A DNA stretch of 64,000 nt from Qipengyuania sp. JC766 (GTDB lineage Bacteria > Pseudomonadota > Alphaproteobacteria > Sphingomonadales > Sphingomonadaceae), in the NCBI RefSeq assembly GCF_040717445.1, contig NZ_JBFEFL010000001.1, forward strand, positions 1,302,001 through 1,366,000. The letters run 5' to 3'. Below are positions 1-9,384 of the stretch, one piece after another. The translations under genes were made by a program, and so were the position numbers. How positions within the stretch are numbered: the stretch's first letter is position 1; each line of letters opens with the position of its first letter. A model generated the notes under the pieces. It was not told where the DNA came from, searched no databases, and worked only from the letters and a program-made list of their open reading frames with translations.

Positions 1-1725
1 GTCGCTGATATCGACATCGTGGCCGGTGTCGGGCTGGACGCCCAGCAGCGGACCGATGCGCGGCACCAGCTGGCCCACGATGGGCGCGGCGTTCCAGGCG
101 GCGGTCCGCTGGAACGAGCTGGCAGTGGTCCCGCGCGGTTCGTCCAGCATGGCGACGACCACGTAGCGCGGCTTGTCCATCGGGAAAGCGGCGGCAAAGG
201 TCGAGATCAACGAGGATTCGCGATAGCCGCGCACGCCCGGCTTTTCGGCGCTGCCGGTCTTGCCGCCCACGCGATAACCGGGCGCATCGGCTTTCTTGCC
301 GGTGCCGTAGATCGTGATCATGCGCAGCAGCTGGCGCATGCGCGAGCTGGTCGATTCCTTGAACACGCGCCGGCCCTTCGGCGCCTTGCCCGGATCGAGC
401 CGGTTGAGCGTCGCCGGGCGCCACAGGCCGCCATTCACCATGGCGGCATAGGCACTGGCCAGATGGAGCGGGGTCACCGCAACGCCGTGGCCGTAGCTGA
501 CGGTCATGTTCTTGATCCGCGACCACTTACCGCCTTCCCAGATCGGCTTTCCGCGACCGGGCAGTTCGATATAGGGCCGCTCGCTCATGCCGAGATCGAC
601 CAGCGTGCGCTGCAGCCGCGCCTGCCCCATCTCGTCGGCAATGCGGGCGGTCACCGTGTTGGAGGAATGGATCAGCGTCTGCGGCACGTTGAGCGAATTG
701 CCGAGGAAGTGGCTGTCGCGCAGCGTGCGGCCCTGCACCTGCACGGGCGCGGCGTTCCAGGGCCGGCCCAGATCGCGCACGACGCCCGCGTCGATCGCGG
801 CGGCCACGGTCAGCGGCTTGAAGGTGGAACCCAGCTCGTAAACCTGGTTGGTGACGCGATTGAAGGCCTTGGGAACGCCGCCTTCGGCGGCTTCCTCGTC
901 GGGCAGCATGAGATCGTGCGCGACGACCTTGTTGGGATCGTATTCGGGGAGCGAGGCGAGCGCCATCACTTCGCCGGTGTCCACGTCCAGCACGATGCCG
1001 GCCGCGCCCTTGGCGTCCACCGCCAGCATGCCGCGGCGCAGTTCGTCCTCCAGCGCACCCTGGACGCGCATGTCGATCGACAGGGCGACCGGATGATCGC
1101 GCAGGTCGGGATCGGTCAGGCGTTCTTCCAGCACCCGCTCCATGCCGGCCCGGCCGATCCCGTCGCGATCGACGTAGCCCAGGACATGCGCGCCGAGCGA
1201 ACCTTGGGGATAATGCCGCTCCGTCTCCTGCGGCAGGTTCAGCGCGGGCTCGCCCAGATCGTGAATCCGCTCGGCATCTTCGGGCAGGACCCGGCGGCGC
1301 AAATATCCCGCCCGTCCGGACGCCAGCTTCGCGGCGGTGACCTCGATATCCATTTCCGGGAAGATCGCATTCAGGCGGACGGCGACTTCGCGCGGGGACC
1401 GGACCAGCGGGGCTTCCCCTTCGCCCAGCGCCGTCGGATCGAACCACAGCGCGTAGGCGGGGAAAGCGCGGGCCAGCGGATAGCCGTTGCGATCGGTCAG
1501 TTCCCCGCGCGGCGGCAGCAGCGCCTCTTCCAGGGTTGTGGCCGCGATCGCGCGCTCGGAAAAGCCGAAGGACCCGATCTTAATCAGCGCCACCATCGCG
1601 ACCAGCGCAAAACCGGACGCGACCAGCAGGATGCGCTGGCGCGCGACCAGCAACAGGCTGCGCCGCTCGGTCACGCGGTCGGCGCGGCCGGCGGAAATCG
1701 TGGTGCTGACGGACACGGCGTTCAC
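1..1725 (-). CDS. ftsI: Peptidoglycan transpeptidase FtsI (PBP3), 3' end outside the window
   Basis: Class B penicillin-binding protein that cross-links septal peptidoglycan in the divisome. 575 codons are visible and the frame is open to base 1, so only a short C-terminal tail is missing. The GTG start overlaps the ftsL stop as GTGA. A hydrophobic membrane anchor lies at about residues 28-50, followed by the PBP dimerisation domain and the transpeptidase domain. The three active-site motifs are present: STFK with Ser300 and Lys303, an SSN motif further on, and KTGS at 489-492. It sits last of the four dcw genes visible here, with murE expected next beyond the window. Identification is secure; only the end is unseen. 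Confidence 0.95.
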   Translation of the reverse strand, partial: MNAVSVSTTISAGRADRVTERRSLLLVARQRILLVASGFALVAMVALIKIGSFGFSERAIAATTLEEALLPPRGELTDRNGYPLARAFPAYALWFDPTALGEGEAPLVRSPREVAVRLNAIFPEMDIEVTAAKLASGRAGYLRRRVLPEDAERIHDLGEPALNLPQETERHYPQGSLGAHVLGYVDRDGIGRAGMERVLEERLTDPDLRDHPVALSIDMRVQGALEDELRRGMLAVDAKGAAGIVLDVDTGEVMALASLPEYDPNKVVAHDLMLPDEEAAEGGVPKAFNRVTNQVYELGSTFKPLTVAAAIDAGVVRDLGRPWNAAPVQVQGRTLRDSHFLGNSLNVPQTLIHSSNTVTARIADEMGQARLQRTLVDLGMSERPYIELPGRGKPIWEGGKWSRIKNMTVSYGHGVAVTPLHLASAYAAMVNGGLWRPATLNRLDPGKAPKGRRVFKESTSSRMRQLLRMITIYGTGKKADAPGYRVGGKTGSAEKPGVRGYRESSLISTFAAAFPMDKPRYVVVAMLDEPRGTTASSFQRTAAWNAAPIVGQLVPRIGPLLGVQPDTGHDVDISD

Positions 1726-2225
1726 TGGCTCAGCTCCGCGCTGGGAATGGCAAGGGGCCGGTTGGCCGAAAGCCGCTCCGCCAAGGTGGTGGACCGGGGC
1801 ATGGCGCCCAACGGGGACCGCTCGGAGCCACGCTCGCTTTCGTCGCCGGACGCATTTTCGGCGCCGGAGGGCGCGGCCTGCTCGGTATTCTGAGCGACGC
1901 GGATCGGTTCGGGCGCGCCGGGACCGCGCGGCTCGCCCAGATTGGCCAGTTCGCGCTCGTGTTCGAGGTAATTGCCCGCGGCCGGTGCCTCGTAACCGAA
2001 TTCGAGCCGGTTCCAGTCGGCCAATTGCTGCTGGCTGGCGCGAGCCTCGAACTCGGTTTCGAGAACCAGCTTCTTGCGCTCCAGACGGATGATCTCGCGT
2101 TCCGCCAGTCGTACTTCGCTCTTCACGGAATTGACGTGGAAGGTCAGCGCCAGAAACACGACCAGGCAGATGCTGAGGACGACGGCCCAGCCTAGCTGGC
2201 GAAGGCGGGAGCCGGCGGGCGTCAT
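1722..2225 (-). CDS. ftsL: FtsL-like divisome protein
   Basis: Small bitopic membrane protein of 167 residues between rsmH and ftsI, the standard place for ftsL. A short cytoplasmic N-terminus is followed by one transmembrane helix at about residues 11-30. A heptad-like charged stretch at about 31-70 ([17 protein letters not shown]) is the expected FtsB/FtsQ-binding coiled coil. The C-terminal 90 residues are low complexity, rich in Ala, Pro, Glu and Ser. They are longer than in E. coli FtsL (about 120 residues), as is common in sphingomonads. It overlaps rsmH by 4 bases and ftsI by 4 bases, so the three are translationally coupled. FtsL is poorly conserved, so position carries much of the call. 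Confidence 0.8.
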   Translation of the reverse strand: MTPAGSRLRQLGWAVVLSICLVVFLALTFHVNSVKSEVRLAEREIIRLERKKLVLETEFEARASQQQLADWNRLEFGYEAPAAGNYLEHERELANLGEPRGPGAPEPIRVAQNTEQAAPSGAENASGDESERGSERSPLGAMPRSTTLAERLSANRPLAIPSAELSQ

Positions 2226-3163
2226 GCGGCCTCCCGCGCCGGTGCGGCGGTCCGGACGGCGTGACGCAGGGTGGCGGAGCGGGCGCGCGGATTGCGTGCG
2301 ATCTCCGCCGCCGAAGGACGGATCGCCTTGGAAACGTCACGGTAGATGGCGGGCGCCGTCTCGACCTGCGGTAGATGGCGCGAGCCGCCGCCCGTCTGCC
2401 CGGAGGCATCGCGCAGATACTGCTTCACGATCCGGTCTTCCAGGCTGTGGAAGCTGACCACCGCCAGCCGTCCGCCTTCGCGCAGCAGCGTCTCCGCCGC
2501 GGCGAGGCCGCTGCGCAGTTCGTCGAGTTCGGCGTTCACGTGGATCCGCACGGCCTGGAAGGTCCGCGTCGCCGGGTCCTTGGGCGCGCCCGGACGATAG
2601 CCGAGCGCCTTGCGCACGACCCGGGCGAGTTCACCGGTCGTTTCCAGCGGGCGCGCCGCCACGATGGCGCGCGCGACCCGGCGCGACTGGCGCTCCTCGC
2701 CGAAGTGATAGAGCACGTCGGCGATCTCGGTCTCGTCCGCCTCGTTCAGGAAGTCGGCCGCGCTCCGGCCGGACTGGCTCATGCGCATGTCCAACGGACC
2801 GTCGGCGGAAAAGGCGAAGCCGCGCTCCGCCTGGTCGAGCTGCATGGAGGACACGCCGATATCCATCGTGACCCCGTCGACCGCATCCACGCCGGCCGCC
2901 GCGAGGGCGGAAACCATCTGCGAGAACTCGACCGGGTGCAGCACCAGCCGCGGCGGGTCCTCGCGCGTTTCGGGCCAGCGGGAGCCGGCGGCAATGGCAT
3001 CGGGGTCTCGATCGAAGGCGTGCACGGTCGCGCCCGCTGCCAGCAGGGCGCGCGAATAGCCACCCGCGCCGAACGTTGCATCGACAACTACGTGTCCGGG
3101 ACGCGGATCGAGCGCTTCAATCACACCTTCGAGGCACACCGGGACATGGGGGGCGTCCGTCAT
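2222..3163 (-). CDS. rsmH: 16S rRNA (cytosine(1402)-N(4))-methyltransferase RsmH
   Basis: SAM-dependent methyltransferase (formerly MraW) that modifies N4 of C1402 in 16S rRNA. It has 313 residues, the usual length. The SAM-binding loop [15 protein letters not shown] lies at residues 27-41. The family motifs [18 protein letters not shown] and [13 protein letters not shown] are both present. It overlaps mraZ upstream (ATG inside the mraZ stop) and ftsL downstream, forming the conserved mraZ-rsmH-ftsL-ftsI start of the dcw cluster. Confidence 0.97.
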   Translation of the reverse strand: MTDAPHVPVCLEGVIEALDPRPGHVVVDATFGAGGYSRALLAAGATVHAFDRDPDAIAAGSRWPETREDPPRLVLHPVEFSQMVSALAAAGVDAVDGVTMDIGVSSMQLDQAERGFAFSADGPLDMRMSQSGRSAADFLNEADETEIADVLYHFGEERQSRRVARAIVAARPLETTGELARVVRKALGYRPGAPKDPATRTFQAVRIHVNAELDELRSGLAAAETLLREGGRLAVVSFHSLEDRIVKQYLRDASGQTGGGSRHLPQVETAPAIYRDVSKAIRPSAAEIARNPRARSATLRHAVRTAAPAREAA

Positions 3164-3654
3164 TTGCGCTTCGCCTCGTAGTCCTCGACCAGCGTCTGGC
3201 AGGCGATCTTGGCCGCCTCCATTTCCGGTCCCATCTTGTAGAGTTCCTCGGGCGCCCAGATCGTGAAAGTACGCCCGGAGCCGCGGAAATACAGGCCCTC
3301 GGTGACGTTCGCGTAGCGCTGGAGCCAGGTCGAGAGGACGAAACGACCGCTATCGTCGAAGGGGATCTTCTCGAAGCCGAACAGCTTGTCGGACCGCTCC
3401 TCGTAATCGAAATCGCGCCCATTCTGCAGGGCGAGATCGTACTCACGATCCAGCCGCTCGCGCCGCTCCTTCTCGTGATCGAGGCCGAAGCCGGTCAGGC
3501 AGGGCCACTTGGGATGCTCGCCGATGCAGACCTTCTTGGTCCCCTCGCCGGCTTCCTTGACCACGTTCCTGAAGGACGGAGGCAGGACAAAGCGGCCCTT
3601 ATCGCCTGCCGGCGAATAGGCTTGACCGCTGTAATTGATCCAAACCTCCGACAT
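3160..3654 (-). CDS. mraZ: Transcriptional regulator MraZ
   Basis: DNA-binding protein that regulates its own dcw cluster. The ATG at 3654 gives 164 residues beginning [15 protein letters not shown]. The frame stays open for 55 codons further upstream, but that stretch has no family similarity and would make the protein too long. The two SpoVT/AbrB-like repeats are each marked by a DxxGRF-type motif (GDKGRFVLP near residue 16 and DDSGRFVLS near residue 98). It is first in the cluster and overlaps rsmH by 4 bases. The candidate promoter/operator lies at about 3787-3840. Confidence 0.95.
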   Translation of the reverse strand: MSEVWINYSGQAYSPAGDKGRFVLPPSFRNVVKEAGEGTKKVCIGEHPKWPCLTGFGLDHEKERRERLDREYDLALQNGRDFDYEERSDKLFGFEKIPFDDSGRFVLSTWLQRYANVTEGLYFRGSGRTFTIWAPEELYKMGPEMEAAKIACQTLVEDYEAKRK

Positions 3655-3984
3655 CCCTGTCGCGCACCCCTCGACCGAACCTCCTTCGAGACAAGGCTTC
3701 GCCGTCCACGCCTGCGCACGCTCGCGGGTGGCCCACCCCGCCCCTGCGGGATGCGTCGAAAGATTCCTTGTCCGATGGAATGCGGTATTATCCCGCGACG
3801 GGACGGGATGGAAGGGCAAAACGCGGGATTTTTTGGGAAATCTCGCAACTGATTGTTTTGGTTAATAAAATAGCAACGCCGCTTGTGGAGTACGCTTGCA
3901 CCTCCTGAAGCGACCCTGTCCGTTCCCGTGTTCTCCCGTTCGAAATGAGGCCGCGCGCCCAACCCTGCACGCAAAATCCCCGGA
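3655..3984. promoter_or_regulatory. Intergenic region carrying the mraZ/dcw promoter, with GGG/CCC repeats
   Basis: This 330-base gap holds no gene that I can support. On the minus strand a GATAAT -10-like box lies at 3792-3787. Just upstream of it, from 3793 to about 3836, GGG/CCC triplets recur about every 9-11 bases (for example GGGATTTTTTGGGAAA on the plus strand). The arrangement recalls MraZ boxes (TGGG-type repeats spaced 10 bases apart), but here TGGG reads on the strand opposite mraZ. Beyond it, 3838-3890 is AT-rich (TTTTGGTTAATAAAAT). The reading as an MraZ operator is inference. Confidence 0.35.
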
Positions 3985-4749
3985 TCAGCGATTCCCGCGC
4001 CGCAAAAGCGCAAGCAGGCTGTCGAAAGCAGCGGTCCGCTGCTGCAGTTGGTCTTCCGAGCCGTCATGCTCCAGCATGGCCGCATCGGCGAGGATGACGG
4101 CCCGCCCCTGCCCGATGGTACATTCGGCGAGAAGTCCCGTGCCCGTGATCCGGCAATCCGCAGCGGGCGCCGCGCCTTCGGGCTCTAGAAATCCAGCCTC
4201 CCTGACGGGTACCGCAATCCGGTCCGCCTCGATCGTCCGGTAGCCTTCCGGCTGCGCTCCGTCGTAACCGAGGGCCAGGCCCCATCGCGCCAGGATCGTG
4301 TCCATCAGCGCGATATCCAGCGGTCGCCGACGGTCCCCGAGGCCGAATTCGCTGTGTTCGGTGAGTAGCGGATCGGCGAAGATCAGCACTTCGCCCCCGT
4401 CCCGCACCCACCTGTCGAGTGCAACGAAATCTTCCGGCGGCAGGGCAGGCGACTGGGCCAGAAGGAGCAGGTCGAGCCCGGCAAAAGCAGACGACGGATT
4501 GCCTGCAGCATCCGCGGCCAGCGTGTCGAGCGGCACCAGGCGGAAATCATCCTCGAGATGATCGCGCAGCCAGTGCGACGCCTCCCGCGGTGCCAGCATC
4601 TCTTCCATCGATCGCGCTTCCGACCAGTAGATCGGCAACGACGTCATGAGGCCCATCGAGGGCGCGCTCTCGACGGGATCGGTCGCCGCCGGCTCCGCAG
4701 CGCAGGCCGCGAGGCCCGCTGAGACGAGCCCCAGCAGCAAGGCTTTCAT
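3985..4749 (-). CDS. Lipoprotein with a GldG-like domain, function unknown
   Basis: The ATG at 4749 gives 254 residues and starts a lipoprotein signal, MKALLLGLVSAGLAAC, with lipobox LAAC. An upstream in-frame extension would bury this signal. The body reads like the periplasmic, non-transport GldG/ABC-auxiliary domain: a segment with LDLLLLAQSPALPPED and WVRDGGEVLIFADP, resembling the fold seen in GldG and IFT52. No catalytic motif is evident. It starts 7 bases after the stop of the one-TM protein upstream and is probably co-transcribed with it. A role in envelope or export is only inferred from the signal and the fold resemblance. Confidence 0.65.
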   Translation of the reverse strand: MKALLLGLVSAGLAACAAEPAATDPVESAPSMGLMTSLPIYWSEARSMEEMLAPREASHWLRDHLEDDFRLVPLDTLAADAAGNPSSAFAGLDLLLLAQSPALPPEDFVALDRWVRDGGEVLIFADPLLTEHSEFGLGDRRRPLDIALMDTILARWGLALGYDGAQPEGYRTIEADRIAVPVREAGFLEPEGAAPAADCRITGTGLLAECTIGQGRAVILADAAMLEHDGSEDQLQQRTAAFDSLLALLRRGNR

Positions 4750-4756
4750 GGAAATG

Positions 4757-5137
4757 CTATTCGCCCTGATCGAGATCGCGCGGCGGGCCGGCCTCTTCCG
4801 CGCCCGGGGCAATCGGGCCGCCTTGCCTCTGCGACGCCTTGGGTGTCGGTTCGGCGGGGAGGTCCGGCACCACGCCGGCCTGCGCCAGCGGATCGTTCTT
4901 GGCGGGAACCGTCGCCGATGGCTGGACCGTCGCGGCGGCTTCGGGGACGGCGGTTTCCTCCGTCTCGTCGGCCTGCTGCCGGATCACGTCCACCAGTCCT
5001 ACGAGAAGAACCATTGCCAGGATTCCGGAGAGCCCGATCTGCAGGCGCTGCACGGCTTCGCGTCGCGATCCGCCCAGCGGCGGTGCATCGGCGTTCTCAT
5101 CCGGGGCAAGCGCCCGCATGATGGGGTTATCGGCCAT
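4757..5137 (-). CDS. One-TM protein with Pro/Ala-rich tail, function unknown
   Basis: 126-residue protein. The N-terminal 30 residues are polar and presumably cytoplasmic, one transmembrane helix lies at about 33-52 (IGLSGILAMVLLVGLVDVI), and the C-terminal 75 residues are Pro/Ala/Glu-rich and disordered-looking. I do not recognise a family. It lies 40 bases downstream of cysK and 7 bases upstream of the lipoprotein gene, all on the minus strand. It could work with the lipoprotein at the inner membrane. Confidence 0.6.
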   Translation of the reverse strand: MADNPIMRALAPDENADAPPLGGSRREAVQRLQIGLSGILAMVLLVGLVDVIRQQADETEETAVPEAAATVQPSATVPAKNDPLAQAGVVPDLPAEPTPKASQRQGGPIAPGAEEAGPPRDLDQGE

Positions 5138-5177
5138 ATGTCCCGGGATTATGCGGACCTTTCGGGCCGGTCAATGC

Positions 5178-6197
5178 CTAGGCCTCCCGGCCCTTCAGCC
5201 AGTCGAACACCGGCAGGTTCTTCTCCTGCAGCCATTGCGGGTTGTAAAGCGTTGAAAGATAGCGAAAACCCGTATCACACAAGATCGTCGCCACGCGCGC
5301 ATCCTGCCGTCCGCTTTCGACGAGATGCCGGCCCAGAGCCACCGCCCCGGCGACATTGATGCCGCTCGAAAGGCCGAGGCACAGTCCCTCTTCCCGCAGG
5401 AGCCGGGCCACCCACGCGAGGCCTTCCTCGTCCGAAATGCGGAATTGCGTGTCAATCGGCGCACCTTCCAGATTGGCCGTGATGCGGCCCTGCCCGATGC
5501 CTTCCGCGACCGAACTGCCTTCCGACCTCAACTCGCCATGGGCGAAGTAATTGTACAACGCCGCGCCGTGCGGATCGGTCAGCGCAATCTGGACCGTCTC
5601 GTCCCGCGCCTTCAGGCCCATGCCGACGCCCGCAATCGTGCCGCCGGTGCCCGCCGCACAGGTAAAACCGTCGATGCGTCCGTCCATCTGTTCCCAAAGC
5701 TCGACCGCGGTGCCGGTGATATGGGCCTTGCGATTGGCCGTATTGTCGAACTGATTGGCCCAGATCGCGCCTTGTGTCTCCTGCGCCAGACGCCTGCTGG
5801 TGTGGACGAAATGGTTGCAGTCCGCGAACTTGGTCGGAGGCACTGTGACAAGCTCCGCGCCCAGCGCGCGCAGCGTGTCCATCTTCTCGACCGACTGGTT
5901 GTCCGGCATGACGATGATCGTGCGATAGCCCAGCGCGTTCGCGACCAGCGCTATGCCGATGCCGGTATTGCCGGCGGTTCCCTCAACCACCGTCCCGCCC
6001 GGCTGCAGTTCCCCGCTTGCTTCCGCGTCGCGGATGATGCCCAGCGCCGCGCGATCCTTGACCGAAGCGCCCGGGTTGGCGAACTCGCACTTGCCGAAGA
6101 TGTCGCATCCGGCCGCTTCGCTGGGACCGGCCAAGCGCACCAGCGGCGTGTTCCCGATCAGGTCGAGCGTATTCGCGGTCGTCGTCGTGATGTTCAT
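5178..6197 (-). CDS. cysK: Cysteine synthase (O-acetylserine sulfhydrylase)
   Basis: PLP enzyme that makes L-cysteine from O-acetylserine and sulfide. The ATG at 6197 gives 339 residues starting MNITTTTANTLDLIGNTPLV, which fits the family start better than the longer frame. The PLP lysine is Lys47 in NPGASVKDRA. The substrate loop EGTAGNTG and the phosphate-binding GTGGT are present. The segment FADCNHFVHTSRRLAQE marks the longer CBS-like cysteine synthase branch common in alphaproteobacteria. The gene follows the ferredoxin gene by 42 bases on the same strand. Confidence 0.93.
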   Translation of the reverse strand: MNITTTTANTLDLIGNTPLVRLAGPSEAAGCDIFGKCEFANPGASVKDRAALGIIRDAEASGELQPGGTVVEGTAGNTGIGIALVANALGYRTIIVMPDNQSVEKMDTLRALGAELVTVPPTKFADCNHFVHTSRRLAQETQGAIWANQFDNTANRKAHITGTAVELWEQMDGRIDGFTCAAGTGGTIAGVGMGLKARDETVQIALTDPHGAALYNYFAHGELRSEGSSVAEGIGQGRITANLEGAPIDTQFRISDEEGLAWVARLLREEGLCLGLSSGINVAGAVALGRHLVESGRQDARVATILCDTGFRYLSTLYNPQWLQEKNLPVFDWLKGREA

Positions 6198-6239
6198 CGA
6201 TCCGGAGGTAGGCACTCGCCCCCCTGCCCGCAACGAAGA

Positions 6240-6557
6240 TCAATCTTCAGGGGCGATAGTCACTTTCAACCCGTCGAGATCGCTCTCGAACGGAATCTGG
6301 CAGGAAAGACGCGACGTTTCCTGGCGGTGGTCGCTGGATTCCAGCAGATCGTCCTCGTCCTCGCTCATGGCGGGCAGGCGGTCGGCAAAGACAGGGTCCA
6401 CATGGACATGGCAGGTCGCGCAGGAACAGCACCCGCCGCACAATGCCAGCAATTCGTCGAAGCCGTTGTCGCGGATCGCCTCCATCACGGTCAGGCCGTC
6501 CTCGACCTCGATCGTGCTTTCCTCTCCGGCACGGTTGACGACGACGAGCTTGGGCAT
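6240..6557 (-). CDS. Adrenodoxin-type [2Fe-2S] ferredoxin
   Basis: Small electron carrier of about 105 residues. The start [13 protein letters not shown] at 6557 is chosen over an upstream ATG because it matches family length. The cluster ligands follow the adrenodoxin pattern C-x5-C-x2-C ([10 protein letters not shown]) with the fourth Cys in RLSCQI. The [19 protein letters not shown] segment is the usual acidic partner-binding face. Likely partners are a ferredoxin reductase and a P450 or Fe-S assembly machinery, none of which is in the window. It is divergent from the alkA-like gene, 82 bases away. Confidence 0.93.
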   Translation of the reverse strand: MPKLVVVNRAGEESTIEVEDGLTVMEAIRDNGFDELLALCGGCCSCATCHVHVDPVFADRLPAMSEDEDDLLESSDHRQETSRLSCQIPFESDLDGLKVTIAPED

Positions 6558-6639
6558 GATGGCAACCTTTGGCGACATGAAAGAATGTGCGCGCAGCTAG
6601 GTGCTGAACGTGCGCTTTGCAAGGCGAGAGGATGCGAAG

Positions 6640-7257
6640 ATGGGCCTGAGCGCCGAGCAGATCAGGACAGGCATCGACCGGGTCGCGGAGCGCGAACCCG
6701 CCATTGCCGAGGCGCGCAACAAGGCCGGCTATCCCGAAGCCCGCATTCGCCCGACCGGCTATCGCACCCTGCTGCGCACGATCGTGGGCCAGCAGGTCAG
6801 CGTGGCGGCGGCGGCCAGCGTCTGGAACCGCCTGGAAGCGGAACTGGGCGAGGACATGGCACCGGGAGAGCTGCTGGCGCGGGATCACGACACGCTGCGC
6901 GCCTGTGGCCTTTCCCGGCAGAAACAAGGCTATGCGAGATCCTTGTGCGAACTGGTCGAACGCGGGGAGCTCGATCTCGATAACCTGCCGGAGAGCGACG
7001 AAGAAGCCATCGCCGAACTCGTCCGGATCAAGGGCATCGGGCGCTGGTCGGCCGAAATCTACCTGCTCTTTGCGGAAGGCAGGCCCGACATCTGGCCCGC
7101 GGGCGACCTGGCAGTCCAGGCGGGTATCGGCCGCATTCTCGGCCTCGACGAGCGTCCGAGCGAAAAGGAGACTCGCGCTCTCGCCGAGGGCTGGAGCCCG
7201 TACCGCGGGGCTATCGCCATCCTGACCTGGCACTGCTACAACAACCCTGCACTTTGA
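6640..7257 (+). CDS. alkA: DNA-3-methyladenine glycosylase II (AlkA-type)
   Basis: Base-excision repair glycosylase of the HhH-GPD superfamily that removes alkylated purines. The start at 6640 is preceded by AGGCGAGAGG about 9 bases upstream and gives 205 residues. The helix-hairpin-helix LVRIKGIGRWSA lies at 128-139 and the catalytic aspartate is Asp156 in WPAGDLAVQ. It lacks the N-terminal TBP-like domain of E. coli AlkA (282 residues), so it belongs to the short form common in many bacteria. No fourth-Cys iron-sulfur loop is present, which separates it from EndoIII/MutY. Confidence 0.88.
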   Translation: MGLSAEQIRTGIDRVAEREPAIAEARNKAGYPEARIRPTGYRTLLRTIVGQQVSVAAAASVWNRLEAELGEDMAPGELLARDHDTLRACGLSRQKQGYARSLCELVERGELDLDNLPESDEEAIAELVRIKGIGRWSAEIYLLFAEGRPDIWPAGDLAVQAGIGRILGLDERPSEKETRALAEGWSPYRGAIAILTWHCYNNPAL

Positions 7258-7306
7258 CGCGCCACGAGGCGCGCATCCGGCACTTGGGGACAAAGGGAGA
7301 AAAACG

Positions 7307-9373
7307 ATGGATCGCTTCGTGAAAAAGGCAGTTCTGTGCGGGACTGCGGTGCTTGCCATGACCTGTGCAATTCCCGCCCTTGCCGACAATCACCAGACAA
7401 CCGGAGTATCGATGACCGACGCAACCCAGGCCGCCCCCCTTATCCCGCGCGATGCCCTGTTCGGAAATCCGACGCGCGCCGCGGGGCGGATCAGTCCGGA
7501 CGGGAACTGGCTCAGCTGGCTGGCGCCGCGCGACGGGGTGCTGAACGTCTGGCTCGCCCCGGCCGACGATCCGGACGCCGCCAGGCCGATGACCAGCGCG
7601 ACCGATCGCCCGATCCAGTCCTATTTCTGGGCTCCGGACAGCAAGAGCCTGCTCTACATCCAGGACAAGGGCGGCGACGAGAACTTCCTGCTGTACGGCG
7701 TCGACATCGCCAGCGGTGCGGAGACCGACCTGACGCCCTTCGAGAATACGCGGGTCCAGATGGTCGGTACGTCCGAGACGGTTCGCGACAAGGTTCTCGT
7801 CGGCCTGAACAACCGCGACCCGCGGTTCCATGACGTGCATCTGCTCGACCTCAACACGGGCGAGCTCTCGCTCGTCCAGCAGAATGACGGCTTCGCCGGC
7901 TTCATGGCGGACGACAACCTGGACCTGCGCATGGCGATCCGGCCCAACACCGCCGGCGGAATGGATTACTTCCCGATCGTCGACGGCCAGATCGCACAGG
8001 AGCCGAGCGACAGTACGGGCCTCGCCGATTCCCTGACCACCAGTCCGGCCGGCTTCACCACCGACGGGAAGACGATGTACTGGATCGACAGCCGCGATCG
8101 CAACACGGCCGCGCTGTACGCCGAAGACGTCGCGACCGGGCAGCGCACACTGATCGCCGAGAACGAGAAGGCGGACATTGGCGGCGCGATGACCGATCCG
8201 AAGACCGGCGAGATCGAGGCCTATTCCTTCACCTACCTCACCACCGAGTGGACGGCTCTCGATCCGGATGTGAAGGCATCGCTCGATTTCCTCGACAGTC
8301 GGCTCGATGGCGAATTCGGCGTGTCGTCGCGAACCGAACAGGATGACAAGTGGATCGTGTGGAACGACCCGCTGGTCACGCCGACCAAGACGTATCTCTA
8401 CGACCGGACTGCGGGCACGCTTACCGAGTTCTACACGTCCCGTCCCGAATTGGAGGGCGCGCCGCTCCAGCCGATGCAGACGCTGGAGATCACGAGCCGC
8501 GACGGCCTGATCCTGCCCAGCTACCTGACGCTTCCCCCCGGGACCGATACCGATGCGGACGGCATCCCCGAACAGGCCGTCCCCATGGTGCTCATGGTCC
8601 ATGGCGGCCCGTGGGCTCGCGACGGATACGGCTTCAATTCCAGCCACCAGTGGCTCGCCAATCGCGGTTACGCGGTTATGAGCGTCAATTTTCGTGGTTC
8701 GACTGGCTTCGGAAAGGACTTCATTTCCGCCGGCGACCTCGAATGGGGCAAGAAGATGCATGACGACCTCATCGATGCGGTCGACTGGGCAATCGAGAAA
8801 GGCATCGCGCCTGCCGACAAGGTCGCGATCATGGGTGGGTCCTACGGCGGATATGCGACGCTGGCCGGACTGACATTCACGCCGGACAAGTTCGCCTGCG
8901 GGGTGGACATCGTCGGTCCCTCGAACCTCGAAACCTTGCTGCAATCGATCCCGCCCTACTGGGAGCCGCTGATCGCGCAGTTCCACGAGCGGATGGGCAA
9001 CCCGAATACCGAAGAAGGCCTCGCCATGCTGAAGGAGCGCAGCCCGCTCTACAAGGCGGGCGAGATCACGAAGCCGCTCCTCATCGGACAGGGCGCCAAC
9101 GATCCGCGCGTGAACCAGGCGGAGAGCGACCAGATCGTTGCCGCGATGAAGGAGTCCGATATTCCGGTCACTTATGTCCTCTTCCCGGACGAAGGGCACG
9201 GTTTCGCAAACCCTGCCAACAACATCGCCTTCAATGCGGTGGCGGAGAACTTCCTGGCGACCTGTCTGGGCGGCAGGGCCGAGCCGATCGGCGACACCGT
9301 GAAAAGCTCTACCGCCCAGATCGTGGAAGGAGCGGAGTACGTGAAGGGCCTCGAGGACTCGGTCGGCGGCTGA
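7307..9373 (+). CDS. Secreted S9-family prolyl oligopeptidase-like peptidase
   Basis: 688 residues. An N-terminal signal peptide (VLCGTAVLAMTCAIPALA) is followed by a beta-propeller-like region and a C-terminal alpha/beta hydrolase domain. The triad is readable: Ser512 in GGSYGGY, Asp599 in GANDPRVN and His631 in DEGHGF. The MVHGGPWARDGYGF segment is the oxyanion/HGGP motif of the family. Likely a periplasmic or cell-envelope peptidase that trims peptides, as in the many S9 enzymes of sphingomonads. The substrate is not deducible. An RBS-like GGGAGAAAAACG precedes the ATG. Confidence 0.92.
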   Translation: MDRFVKKAVLCGTAVLAMTCAIPALADNHQTTGVSMTDATQAAPLIPRDALFGNPTRAAGRISPDGNWLSWLAPRDGVLNVWLAPADDPDAARPMTSATDRPIQSYFWAPDSKSLLYIQDKGGDENFLLYGVDIASGAETDLTPFENTRVQMVGTSETVRDKVLVGLNNRDPRFHDVHLLDLNTGELSLVQQNDGFAGFMADDNLDLRMAIRPNTAGGMDYFPIVDGQIAQEPSDSTGLADSLTTSPAGFTTDGKTMYWIDSRDRNTAALYAEDVATGQRTLIAENEKADIGGAMTDPKTGEIEAYSFTYLTTEWTALDPDVKASLDFLDSRLDGEFGVSSRTEQDDKWIVWNDPLVTPTKTYLYDRTAGTLTEFYTSRPELEGAPLQPMQTLEITSRDGLILPSYLTLPPGTDTDADGIPEQAVPMVLMVHGGPWARDGYGFNSSHQWLANRGYAVMSVNFRGSTGFGKDFISAGDLEWGKKMHDDLIDAVDWAIEKGIAPADKVAIMGGSYGGYATLAGLTFTPDKFACGVDIVGPSNLETLLQSIPPYWEPLIAQFHERMGNPNTEEGLAMLKERSPLYKAGEITKPLLIGQGANDPRVNQAESDQIVAAMKESDIPVTYVLFPDEGHGFANPANNIAFNAVAENFLATCLGGRAEPIGDTVKSSTAQIVEGAEYVKGLEDSVGG

Positions 9374-9384
9374 GGGGCATAACA

